Shown here: one piece after another, positions 53,515 to 63,768 of the stretch
Position numbering within the stretch: position 1 is the first letter of the stretch
How the letters are laid out: each line of letters begins with the position of its first letter
From: Bedellia somnulentella
Lineage: Eukaryota > Arthropoda > Insecta > Lepidoptera > Bedelliidae
Length of the DNA: 64,000 nucleotides
Direction: 5' to 3'
NCBI GenBank assembly: GCA_963576735.1
Contig: OY755177.1
Span: 6,572,001-6,636,000 of the forward strand
Notes under the pieces: model-generated
Seen by the model: only the letters and a program-made list of their open reading frames with translations
Database searches by the model: none
What the model was told of the DNA's origin: nothing
Program-made: the position numbers and the translations under genes

Positions 53515-54405
53515 ATGTTTATGAAATACACCGAAGCGCAGGTGGTACCATTAACAAAGTTTTTTTTTTATTTACATTAATATACAGGCAAAAATCCTCT
53601 ATTTCTAACTAGGATAACATACCTACCATAAATCTATTGAAAACCATTTTTACAATTATACTACAATTTTATTGAATAAAAGTTTCACGCAGAAAGTTTC
53701 TAAATTATTAATGCAATGCAATAATTTCAGGTTACTGATTCCTACCTGGCTCGCTGAAACGGATCATTTTCGAATAGAAGATTCAGAAGTATTAAACCAT
53801 TATGGATAAAACTAAGAATAAGTTATATAAGTAGCACAAGTTAAAATTTATTTTGAAATTTAAACACTGCCATGTTACATTTAAACATAATGTTAAATTT
53901 AAACATAATGTTAAATAGTCGATATTTTTTTTAATTACTTATTACTATTGCTCTTTTTTATTACTCGTATCATTTTAATTGAAAATATATAATAAATAAA
54001 TTGTCAGGTAGAGCTAGGAATAAGTAACTTAAGTTAAAACTGATTTTCAAAGTAAATCCTGCCATGTTAAAATAAGCATTTCTTAAATTGTCAATTTTCT
54101 CTGTTAAGTAACTATTATTATTTCTATATACTTTTGTATTTTTTTTCATTTTTTTTAGTTGCGTTTTGTTGTATAAAATATGATTGTTATAAGTTGTGCA
54201 GATAAACGTCTAACGAACGATAAATGTATTTAAGATGATAAGATAGTACATTAATATATAAATATTTTGGTATACTTGCACGAAAATTAAAACGAATGTT
54301 ATGCCTCGACCAATTACGTAATATTTGGCAAAACTGAAAATATAAATAATTATGTTACATATATTTCATTTGTTAATGTATGAGGATATAGAAGTTGTTA
54401 GCTCG
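53515..54405. other. AT-rich stretch, no gene seen
   Basis: Includes a short tandem of ATTTAAACATAATGTTAA at 53878..53918. Otherwise nothing supported. Confidence 0.5.
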
Positions 54406-54408
54406 AAT

Positions 54409-54448
54409 GGCCGAAAAGGAATGAGGACATTCCTGCCTCAGGACGGCC
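54409..54448. other. Nested hairpin at the edge of the right 405 bp repeat
   Basis: GGCCG at 54409 pairs with CGGCC at 54444..54448, and within it GGAATG-AGGA-CATTCC forms a perfect inner stem. It ends three bases before the repeat begins. Confidence 0.5.
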
Positions 54449-54451
54449 GTC

Positions 54452-54856
54452 TGTTAGAAAATAGTCAATTTGTAACTTTAAACTGTCTCGAAAACGAATT
54501 CAAATGAGCTATATTGGGTTCAAAATGAATTAAATTATAAAATTAGTGGCCAGTTTCCGTTTAAAAAGAATGAATATAAATGTATTTCAAAACACTCGCT
54601 TCCGGCGCCACTTTCGCGTGTTTTTTGGTGTTAGGGAAGTGGCGGGGGAAGGACGAAATGACAGCTGTCTTGAGGCAGGCGAAGCGGCATTGCGGGCATT
54701 CGTACTGAGTCTCTCAAACAAACCAGTCGTTACCATTAGCTTGAATATTATGTTATTGTTATTAACTTGTGATTTTGTAGAAGAAAATAAATAGCAGAAC
54801 AATATTATTAAGTTTTATTTTAGAGTCGTTTCTAAAAGGTCAGTAATTTTAATAGT
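54452..54856 (+). repeat. 405 bp LTR-like direct repeat, right copy
   Basis: Identical to 39567..39971. Candidate 3' LTR of a 15.3 kb composite, or a second solo copy. TAGT stands at both outer ends if the repeat is trimmed to GTTAG...TTTTAA, a possible 4 bp target duplication, but TAGT also occurs at the inner side of the left copy, so the evidence is ambiguous. Confidence 0.7.
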
Positions 54857-54859
54857 AGT

Positions 54860-55635
54860 CTGCTCTTTAATAGTGCTACTATGTCCTCATTTTCACTAAA
54901 GAATATAAGTTTTATAAGTACTCCTATTTTATGTTGCGATCATTTAGTTGGTGGTAGAAAATAATACCAATTAATAATTATGTTTACTTAGTTCACTTCA
55001 ATTTATTCTTTAGCGAAAGTGAGTCATTTACGAAATATACCTTACTAGAATTAATAAGAGAACCAATTTTTCTATGCATCAGACAACATCCATCCGAAAA
55101 ACCATTTGAGGTAACAGTATTTTAAAGTACATGAACACATGTTTGAGGCCGGAAAAGAGAAATGGACAACACATAAATTTAGGCATTGTCTTCATACGAC
55201 TATCTTACCATTTAAATTTAAATCTAAATATAAGAACGCATTTTTATATTTTCAATGCATTTCAAGACAATGAAACAATTTTTTTAAACGAATTATTTGC
55301 AGCGTCCTCAGGGAGGGAAAACATCGTGACGAAACCCACATGACTCAATTGTATTTACTTAGTCATGTTGTCATATTTGAGTAGATACAACTGGTCTGAT
55401 CAAAACACCGGGTGAAAAAAATGCCTCTCATGTTCAGTATTATACCTCCGTTCCGGGACTTTACAGTGTGGACGTTAATTTAAGATTTGTGAAAACTATT
55501 TAATGATTGCACCATTTTACAGGATAAAATATTAAATCTATATTTTGGGATCCACGCTTCATTTAACTTTAATACTAACAATCTTTTGCTATTAAGGTAC
55601 TTATGAGCCACAGAAACAGTAATTAGCAATTGTTT
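54860..55635. other. AT-rich stretch, no gene seen
   Basis: No supported feature. Confidence 0.5.
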
Positions 55636-55639
55636 AAAA

Positions 55640-55840
55640 TTTAAAGCCGGCCGGGATATTATAATATCTTGAGCTTGAGCTCCTTTTTGTGTTAGTAGGT
55701 TTTGGGGTCCTGAGCGCCAGCAGTCGCTCCGGTGACCTAAATCGGTACTAGCTGCCTCCCCTCGCCTCCCTCCGCATATCCTCACTTCCTGAGGAGGCTT
55801 ACGGAGTTCAATCCGTCCGGCAAACATTGTCATCGATGAT
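55640..55840 (-). other. GC-rich segment with open minus frame, unidentified
   Basis: A sharp GC-rich patch in AT-rich DNA. The minus strand is open from an ATG at 55833 for 117 codons, beginning MTMFAGRIELRKPPQEVRIC. The first ~65 codons are Arg/Gly-rich and the rest is AT-driven. It may be a fragment of a retroposon leader or an old exon. No domain is recognised. Confidence 0.3.
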
Positions 55841-55844
55841 TGAG

Positions 55845-56635
55845 TACTTTATGGCTATAAGCGGTGTTCTTACTTATTGGCAGTGATTATGGATACTCAT
55901 ATAAAAAGTATGAGTTGATTTATATTTCGCTATTTAATATCGTTAGCGCTATCAAATTTATATTTCTGTGTATGTTACGGATAAAAAACGAAAGCAAGAA
56001 ATCTTTATACGTCACTATAGTATAGCATTGTAGTTTATGTAAGGCTAACCTCAACAAGTTTATTCTTGATTTAAAACAACAAGTAGCATCGTTTCCTTAA
56101 AATAAACATTATTTAGAAATAGCGTCACTGCTATTTCCTCTAATTTTAATTATTAAAAAAAAATTATTAGACACACACTTGTAATTGCGTGTTTCAAAAT
56201 ATAACATAATAAAGCGCAAAGATAGTGGGGTAAAGGATTGATGCTGCTGAGATGATTTGCCGACCGATACTCATTGTCCATCGTATGAGTTTCAAGCCGA
56301 AATGATACGTAAAAAAACTATATTAATGCTGCATGAATGTATTAAATTATTTTGGAATTCCTAATAAGACTTCTTCACGAAAAAGTTAATATAAAATGTT
56401 ACAATTTCGCAGAGAATTTTATCGCGAGTATTAAACGAAGCTGCAAGTGTTACATCATTTTCAATATCAGATTTAACGTTAGACATAACTTTTTTTACAT
56501 AAGTAATATTTTTTTGTACAAAAAAGAACCGTCTTCAGCCATTCGATGGAAGCCTAATTTTTTATAAGGAATCTCGTTTACATATGCATTTTGATACTTT
56601 AGAAATATCTTTTTACCACGCAACCAAACCCGAAA
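55845..56635. other. AT-rich stretch, no gene seen
   Basis: No supported feature. Confidence 0.5.
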
Positions 56636-56639
56636 AAAA

Positions 56640-56790
56640 ATAATGGGACCACCTTATAAGCATATCCAACCGAACAGAAAAACAACTTTAAAAATCGGTT
56701 GGCTAATAACAGAGTAATCGCGTAACATACATACAAAAAAAAACATACAATCGAATTAAGTACCTCCATTTTTGAAGTCGGTCGAAAAAT
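56640..56790 (+). repeat. LINE 3'-UTR-like tail
   Basis: AACTTTAAAAATCGGTTGGC, AGAGTAATCGCG, AACATACAATCGAATTAAG and TTTTTGAAGTCGGTCG are the phrases of a common lepidopteran LINE tail, also seen at 59960..60075. Confidence 0.55.
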
Positions 56791-56794
56791 TTAT

Positions 56795-57215
56795 CAATTG
56801 CGAAGTAAATTAGAGTATGTGTGTTCGTGTCTCGCATTGCGGTCAATTTGATCAATGATATAAGTGATTTCAGTGTTACTGACATATTGAAGATAGCTCT
56901 ATCAAATTGTATGTTTTGTGTTAACAGTACAGACGACAGAAACAAAATAAAATGTTTTCTCAGCTAACTAGAGTAAACAGAAATGTTGCTTGGATTCATT
57001 TTAGTCATAAAATTTCGCTCTAGGGTTGATTGTGTTCATGAAAGTCGTCAAGTTTGTAGACTGAATTTTGTCAAACAGTAATTTAAATGACATGTTTGAA
57101 AATATTTTTTAACAAAAAGAGAACCGACTTCATCGTTGAAAAATCAACCGAAAATAAACAATCAAGTACTAAAAAGAAAGAAATAAGTTTTTTTATTAAA
57201 TATGAGTACTTTAAT
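56795..57215. other. AT-rich stretch, no gene seen
   Basis: One short LINE-tail-like phrase (AGAACCGACTTCATCG) near 57119; nothing else. Confidence 0.45.
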
Positions 57216-57220
57216 GAGAT

Positions 57221-57623
57221 CTTTGCCAGGTTACCCATCTCTAAAACTCGTAAAATAATAGCTTAGAAATTTCTTTATTCCACACGCGTCAGTTCAACAT
57301 ACCTAAATCTTAAAATTCTCTTAAATTAATTTGTAAGTCGGTGCCAGCCTGCGTGATAATTATAATAAGTGTGTATTTCACACTTCATGTACATGTACAA
57401 TGTAGGATACCTACATGGTATGGTAGGAGAGAGATATATATTGTTTAGATTGTAATAATCAGAGATAGATAGTAGGGTGAATTTAGTTTTGTTTGACTGG
57501 CATCGACTCAAAAATTAATTTAAGAGAATTTAAAGATTTAGGTAGGTTGAACTGACGCGTGTGGAATAAAGAAATTTCTAAGCTATTATTTTACGAGTTT
57601 TAGAGATGGGTAACCTGGCAAAG
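57221..57623. mobile_element. Foldback element, 127 bp arms
   Basis: 57221..57347 and 57497..57623 are inverted copies with only a handful of differences, starting CTTTGCCAGGTTACCC. The 149 bp loop contains CACACTTCATGTACATGTAC. A target duplication longer than AT is not evident. No coding potential. Confidence 0.8.
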
Positions 57624-57699
57624 ATGCCTCTCAGATGAGGAAGCGACGATTACTGTATTATTCTTTGTATTTCCGGTATTTCTATTATTGTACGAATTG

Positions 57700-57792
57700 A
57701 AGATTTTGGCGTATTGCACAGTATTAGGCAAGATAGGCGCCTGCGCGCCGATCTAGCGGCCGTCTCGCCGAGACGCGACGCAGGGCGCGCGT
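57700..57792. other. GC-rich patch
   Basis: GGCGCCTGCGCGCCGATCTA and CCGTCTCGCCGAGACGCGAC are dense in CpG within AT-rich surroundings and contain the small palindrome TCTCG-CCG-CGAGA-like CTCGCCGAG. Function unknown. Confidence 0.35.
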
Positions 57793-57807
57793 TTTAAAAA
57801 CATACAG

Positions 57808-57973
57808 TAGGGTAAGCAATACAGTTATTGTCAACTCGACAGTTTTAGCCACTCGCAAATATTTTCTATGGTATGGGTTCGGACATTTGTTTATGACTAT
57901 TTACATTTTCTTTCTAAAATATTTACGAGTGGCTATAACAGTCAGGGTGACGAAAACTGAATCGCTTACCCTA
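57808..57973. mobile_element. Palindromic MITE with TA ends
   Basis: TAGGGTAAGCAATACAGTT at the left mirrors AACTGAATCGCTTACCCTA at the right. Further in, TTTTAGCCACTCGCAAATATT mirrors AATATTTACGAGTGGCTATA. The TA at both ends suggests a Tc1/mariner-type target. 166 bp, non-coding. Confidence 0.75.
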
Positions 57974-58098
57974 GGTTATCAATTTCAAAAATAGTTTCGA
58001 CCATGGCCGTTTACAATATAAAATGTAATGATACGATAGATTTGTCTACCCCTGTCAGTTTATACAAAATTATTACAGTGATAATTTCATCACTTTTG

Positions 58099-58340
58099 CC
58101 GTGTTGTGTTTGCTTAGAATAACACTACCCCATTTCTACCCGCGATCGTAAGAGGCGACTAAGGGTATAGGGGCTTTTTAAGTGATTTTTGGGGCGATGT
58201 GGTTGGAGAACCGTCACCGAAATCATATATTATTACCATCTTTTCCCAAATCAACTTCCAAAAGTGGCTGAGGAATTTCTCATTCCAAAGCTCTGGCTAT
58301 CCCGTTAAGGGATTTATAGCCGTGAGTATATGTATGTATA
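58099..58340 (+). mobile_element. SINE-T copy, full length
   Basis: GCCGTGTTGTGTTTGCTTAG to GCCGTGAGTATATGTATG. Same subfamily as 8005..8257. Confidence 0.8.
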
Positions 58341-58572
58341 TAATTTTCAGTTTACACCTGTAACTATTTAATATTATTAATTGAAATTAGAAGTTACTTT
58401 AACGGTTTTGTTCTTTTTCCCATTCCTAATAAATTAAACAATAAAATATAAAAATGAGTGCAATCTATGAATTGAATGAACCCTTTTATATTTGCTAATG
58501 CTAACCGTACGCACGCTCACTCTCACGCCTACATTGACGCGCATCGTATACAGATAGGTCACTCGCACGCTA

Positions 58573-58826
58573 AGGGCCGGCGCTCACTGCCGGAATGGCA
58601 TGGCAAAGGATTTCGGTACAGATATAGCATTTTTAATCTTATTACCATGCGTATAGAATTCATTTTGACACAACGATGCCGAGGGAGGCCGCGGTAAGAC
58701 AGAACGTCGGCATCGTTGTGTCAAAATGAAGTAAAATGAATACTATACTCATAGTAATAAGATTAAAAATGCTATATCTGTACCGAAATCCTTTGCCATG
58801 CCATGCCGGCAGTCAGCGCTGGCCCT
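58573..58826. mobile_element. Hairpin element, 110-120 bp arms
   Basis: Arms 58573..58682 and 58707..58826 are inverted copies (right arm ~10 bp longer through a small insertion), with only 24 bases between them. Outer ends are AGGGCC / GGCCCT and inner ends CAACGATGCCGA. As RNA it would form a long, nearly continuous duplex. Confidence 0.8.
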
Positions 58827-58829
58827 AAC

Positions 58830-58975
58830 GGGGCGCCGCACGCGCGTAAATTGTAAGATCTGTAACACAAGGCGCGCGCGACATAGGTCCATCCCCTGAA
58901 GCAGCTCGCCGAGCTCTGAGAGCGGGTGGCAGGCGGCGCTCGGGCACGAGTAGGACCGCGAATATCGATGTTTTT
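58830..58975. other. GC-rich patch
   Basis: CpG-dense DNA including GGCGCGCGCGACATAGG and GCAGCTCGCCGAGCTC (a palindrome GAGCTCGGCGAGCT-like). It directly follows the hairpin and may belong to the same repeat or to a promoter-like block. No frame is supported. Confidence 0.35.
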
Positions 58976-58979
58976 AAAA

Positions 58980-59388
58980 TATTTGTTTTATTGAATTTAT
59001 TTAAAAAAGAAAACTAATCGCCAATTATTATTAGAAATACAAATGCTCAAATTATGATGCAAGTTATATGTAAGTAGGTAAAATAAATAAAATATAAAAC
59101 CATTTTAAAGAGTGTAATTAGAGGTATGTTGGCGATTTTTTTCTATCGAGCGAAAATTTATTAATCATGTTTCGAATCGCCAATTTCACATCAGAAAAGC
59201 CTCAAGATTTTGATGATTTTTTTCAAAATCATATTGTTATAAACATACGCATTATAATGTTTCAAAAACTCTGTTCGCTGGACTAACGGCACCTTAAATA
59301 GGCTCAACCATATGTAACTTTACATTGTTCTTGAAATCCTTCGAAAGGCGATGGTCTACAATTCTACATCTTTACTCATAAAAGACTC
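58980..59388. other. AT-rich stretch, no gene seen
   Basis: No supported feature. Confidence 0.5.
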
Positions 59389-59389
59389 A

Positions 59390-59565
59390 AACATTCACGC
59401 CGAATATCCCCGAAGGGGTTGGCCGAAGTACCAATACTTCTGAACATCACGTGACATTGTCACCTGTTGTTCAGAGTACCCACGATTTGCTTGGACAGTG
59501 TTCTCACGTGATAAAGGGCAGGCCTATCGGCGTTTTGAACAAATAAACTGTCACATGATTGTGAG
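59390..59565 (-). mobile_element. SINE-H copy, truncated
   Basis: TTCACGCCGAATATCCCCGA to AACTGTCACATGATTG matches the tail half of SINE-H; the tRNA-like head is missing. Confidence 0.75.
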
Positions 59566-60075
59566 TTTCGACAGTCCCCTCGATTTCCTGGAATACCATC
59601 ATCAGATCCTGATCTCATGATGCTTTCTCGGTAACAATAACATAACAAAAGAAATGTTTAGTGAACCTGTACTTCTCTGCATAACAGCTACGAAGAGGAG
59701 TATAAATCTATATAGAATGTTGAAAGTACTATTTCCTAACTCCTAGTGATTAAGGACCTACGCCTTCCATCATCAGTTCAGCAGCATAATATTATGATTT
59801 CCAGAAGCAATTGCCAATATAACTTCAGAAAATATGTGCAACGCGGTACATGTGCCTATAAAATTTGAGGGTTCCCCTCGATTTCTCCAGGATCCCATCA
59901 TCAGACCCTGATATCCTCATCATGGTACCATTCTGGGAGTATCTTCTTTCCAACTAAGAAAAAATAATCAAAATCGGTTCATAAATGGCGAAGTAATCGG
60001 TGTACAAACATAAAAAAAAAACATACATGTCGAATTGAGAACACTCCTTTTTTTTGAAGTCTGTTAAAAAGATAA
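59566..60075 (+). repeat. LINE 3'-UTR with internal duplication
   Basis: CCCCTCGATTTCCTGG...CATCATCAGATCCTGATCTC at 59577..59615 is repeated, better preserved, at 59876..59915. It is followed by AATCAAAATCGGTTCATAAA, GTAATCGGTGTACAAACATA and an ending TTGAAGTCTGTTAAAAAG. These are the phrases of a common lepidopteran LINE tail. Confidence 0.6.
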
Positions 60076-60079
60076 TAGT

Positions 60080-60945
60080 GTATTTTCTGAAAAATAAGTT
60101 TTAATAATTGTTTTTAATACGCTAAGAATTTTTGCATTTGCAAGAATAAAAATGTATTTTCATTAGCTAACAATAATTTATGTTTTCCTTGTAAGTTTCT
60201 TGTGGTCTATTGTTCCAGCGTTATACTTTCTTAACAGCTGCCTTCATTTGTATGCCCCCTGTTTTTCCTACCCCTGACTGAGATGAGAAGGCGATCGACC
60301 GCATTTTATTTGTGAGGCAATTGTGCACTAAATATTGGAGATGTAAGAGTTTACAAAAAAGTTTCATTGACTTCTTCTATTCTTTAAAAGTTTTATACGT
60401 CTAACTTTGATGCCATTCCGATAATACTATTCTATATGGTCAATAGCTTCTCTTTATCTTATCCTGATATCTCTTTATATTATCATCTATTCGGTGTTTC
60501 TTTCTAATTTTTTGTACATAATACGGCAATATATTTTTTCAAAATATTTATCCACCATCAAAAATAATTAGGCTTCAAAATTTTTTACAAGTAATATTAA
60601 ACACAAATTTTCTCACAAGTAGTATCTAACTCAACACGTAATTATAAGAGTAATATGTGATTAAAGATTAAAGTGAAAACGTATATATAAATACAGAAAG
60701 GGTCCATGAAAGTCAGTGAGACGTAAAATGGGTTTTATTCAGTGACAAGATACAAATTGAGATACACGGTTCTCGTATTGAACAGATGACCTTACTCGTT
60801 ACTAAATACGTGTTCACACGATTGCTCCCCTAAATTAGTATTTCAGTATAATTAAGATGACTCACAAAGAGACAAATTTGGGCGTATTTAAACATATACC
60901 GGTTTCTGAGAATGGCTAAACGAGAAAGAGGAATCTTTGGGTTAT
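60080..60945. other. AT-rich stretch, no gene seen
   Basis: No supported feature. Confidence 0.5.
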
Positions 60946-61158
60946 ACACACATACATATACTCACGGCTATAGATCCCTAGAAGGGATAGCCAGAGCTCC
61001 AGAATAAAAATAAATCGCAACTTTTTTGAAGTTGAGATTTGAGTTTCCAACCACATTGCCCAACAATTACTTAAAAAGACCCAATACCCTAAGTCGCCTC
61101 TTACAAACACCACAGGGAAGAAATAGGATAGTGCTATTTAGGCTGAGACTACACAGCT
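60946..61158 (-). mobile_element. SINE-T copy, shortened
   Basis: ACACATACATATACTCACGG to TTTAGGCTGAGACTACACAG, lacking ~30 bases in the AAAGATGG region. Confidence 0.72.
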
Positions 61159-61164
61159 ACACCG

Positions 61165-61570
61165 GGTTATATCTAGTAGCATATCTTATGTACCAGTACA
61201 CTGTTACTTCAGGTAATGCAGCCGTTGAATAACAATCACATCAGTACTAATTCCCTTTTTTATTTCAAGTATTCACTGTACAGTTTCTTTTAATTCATCA
61301 AATAAAAATTTATCATCGAGAAAATGTTCACTGAATGTTTATTTAGTAGATATTGTCTAAGTCGTATAAAAAGCTCATTTATCTTGGATACAAGTTAAAG
61401 CAACACGTATCGAATAAAGAATGAGAGACCATAAATCACGGTCATGTTTTTGGTTCCCACGTGACGGAATTGCGTAGTAGCTACGAAAAACGATATGCTA
61501 CGAATTCTCTTAGACATAAGACTACGACACGAGACTTGTTTCATTAAGATAGTGGATTATTTTAATAATA
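61165..61570. other. AT-rich stretch, no gene seen
   Basis: No supported feature. Confidence 0.5.
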
Positions 61571-61574
61571 AACA

Positions 61575-61782
61575 TAGCTGTGGAGTGTCAGATTACCATA
61601 GCACTAACATTACTGCCCCTGGGAAATCGTAAAAGGCAACTAAGGGTGTGCGGTTGGAGACCTATCACCAAGAACCGTTTTTTACAATCTTTTCCTCACT
61701 TAACTACCAAAAGTTGCTGAGGTATTTCGTATTCTTAAGCTCTGGATACCCTTTTTAGCCTTGAGTATATGTATGTATGTAA
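61575..61782 (+). mobile_element. SINE-T copy, shortened
   Basis: TAGCTGTGGAGTGTCAGATT to CTTGAGTATATG with three TATG units; ~40 bases missing before GTGCGGTTGGAGACC. Confidence 0.72.
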
Positions 61783-61903
61783 ATTTATTAAAAAGATATC
61801 AATATATAACTACTTAAATGTGTCTGTATTTTGAGAAATATTATTTTCGGGGTTACAGTTGACTGGAGAAACTGAACCACGGAGAGATTATTTGTTTCAC
61901 GTC

Positions 61904-61985
61904 CGCCCGATTTCTAAATTGAGTATTTAAGCTGAGAACGACTTAGGTATCGTTTTGTCTCTTTCAGTTGTTAAGATTTCAATGC
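61904..61985 (-). mobile_element. Half copy of the 473..610 MITE
   Basis: CGCCCGATTTCTAAATTGAG through TTCAGTTGTTAAGATTTCAA equals the reverse complement of one arm and the loop of the 473..610 element. The other arm is missing. Confidence 0.75.
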
Positions 61986-62119
61986 GACTTTTAGTACATG
62001 AATAAATCTTTTGTAAAGATAATGTAATATTAAGGAAATGTTCATGTGTATTGCAATGAAAATGATAAATTCCCAAAATAATTACGTTTTGGCTGAGAAA
62101 ATCAGTGTGTTTTTTTTTT

Positions 62120-62373
62120 TACATACATGGATTTATAGCTGTAAGTATACATATACATCATATAAATCCCAAGAAGGGGTAGCCAGAGCTTCGGAATAAG
62201 GAATTCTCCAGCCGATTTTGGAAGTTGAGTAGGGAAAAGATTGTAGAACAAAGATGATGATGGTGATGGGTATCCAAGCATATTGCCCAAAACTCACTTA
62301 AAAGGACCCAACACCACCTCTGACAAACATAGACGGGTAGAAATGGGGTAGTACTATTCTGAGCCGACAGTAC
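62120..62373 (-). mobile_element. SINE-T copy with palindromic tail junction
   Basis: The reverse copy runs from ~62151 to 62373. In front stands GGATTTATAGCTGTAAGTAT, a SINE-T tail in the opposite (plus) orientation, so two tails meet tip to tip at about 62148. Confidence 0.7.
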
Positions 62374-62384
62374 ATAAATAGTTA

Positions 62385-62580
62385 ACTATTACTTCCCGCG
62401 AGTGTCGTAGGGGGCAATAAGGCTTTTGAGGCTTCCACAATCACTCATCACAAGAGTATCACCACTAGCCATCCAATGTTACACATATATATCCCACTCA
62501 AGTTCCAGCAGTTGCTGAATAAATTCTAATTTCTTAAACTCTGATCACCCTTTTTAAGAGATTTGTAGCCAAGAGTTAAC
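62385..62580 (+). mobile_element. SINE-T-like copy, strongly diverged
   Basis: CCCGCGAGTGTCGTAGGGGG, CATCACAAG and CTCAAGTTCCAGCAGTTGCT to TTGTAGCCAAGAGTTAAC follow the SINE-T order but with low similarity. Confidence 0.5.
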
Positions 62581-62819
62581 TTTTTTTAGAAAAATATCTC
62601 CTTCATAAACAGATGAGTAAAGAAGAAATGAGATTTCATGTCGCCTTCAGATTTAAGTTATTGTTATGCCTCGGGAAGGTAAAAGTAAATCAAATCTAAT
62701 TTCAAGATTTGGGTAACTTTGTGGTTCGTTGTAATTGAAAATGCTGAATAAATTTACAGCGGTATTCACTCATGTAGGATTACAAGAGAATACTTGAAGA
62801 TTATAAAATATTATTGTAA

Positions 62820-63768
62820 TCTATACTTATAATAAATCTGTAGAGAGGTCAATTCTGTACATTAAATATATTTTCAAAATAACTATCAGGGGGTGATTAG
62901 TGATCGATACTGATGCCAAAAATGCAATCAGTAAAATTTTTGTCTGTCTGTCTGTCTGTCTGTCGGTTTGTATGTTTCTTATGGAAACAAAAACTACTCG
63001 ACAGATATTAACGAATTTTGGTAAAATTATTTTTCATATTCCTGGGCAGGTTATAGTGTACTTTTGGAAACTAAAGACAAGCAAAAACACAGAGCAGTGA
63101 AGGGGAATTTTGGGAAAACGGGGGAAGTTACTCCATTTTTTAAGCTTCCGTCGCGTGTGCAGCCTTAGTGGTTATAGTTACATAGAAATCATGTATGACG
63201 GAAATATTTTACATAAAATTTTCCAAAAAATATCCTTTTGCAGCATATGTCTATCTTTTATGGTTGACTCATAATAACACGTGTAATTCCTGATAGCTTA
63301 GCAGTTCGGAGCATTCTGATTATATTTGTTTACTCTTACGTTTATAGTTCTCTCATTCATCTCTCATTTAAAAAAGTTTACATTATTACCTATTCAATAA
63401 AAAAAGAATCATAGAAATCGGTATAGAATAACCAAACTTATACATTAAATAAGCTATCGAGCCCTGTCGTCGCACGTGAATGCTATAAGGATCATTTTTT
63501 AGTAATGGTTGCGTGCGCAAAAGATAGCCGGGAGTATACATATACTCCCTGTATGTATGCAAAGTTTGTAACTCTGATTGTTTGTTTGCATGGTTTTATT
63601 TTCGGAGATACTGAACCGTTCATTAAAACGCTTTCACAATCACAAAGCTACACTATTCAGGAATGCTATAAATTGCACTAAATTTCACAAAGGTTGAGCA
63701 GTAATTGAAGAAACCTCAGTTATTTTTAAAACTACGCTACCCGTGCGAAGCTGGGCCCGATCCACTAG
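62820..63768 (+). mobile_element. Helitron-like non-autonomous element, copy B
   Basis: TCTATACTTATAATAAATC after an A to CCACTAG before a T, with CCCGTGCGAAGCTGGG near the end. About 85-90 percent like copy A over most of its length. The segment 63480..63595 is different and contains GGGAGTATA-CA-TATACTCCC, a perfect 9 bp-arm palindrome at 63531..63550. The 66-codon frame at 62900..63100 crosses a (TCTG)n run and is not a gene. Confidence 0.65.

Noticed and set aside
52520..53612. Repetitive protein genes on either strand of the 144 bp array
   Set aside because: Neither frame has an ATG and the unit length is divisible by three, so long frames are automatic. Kept only as a finding.
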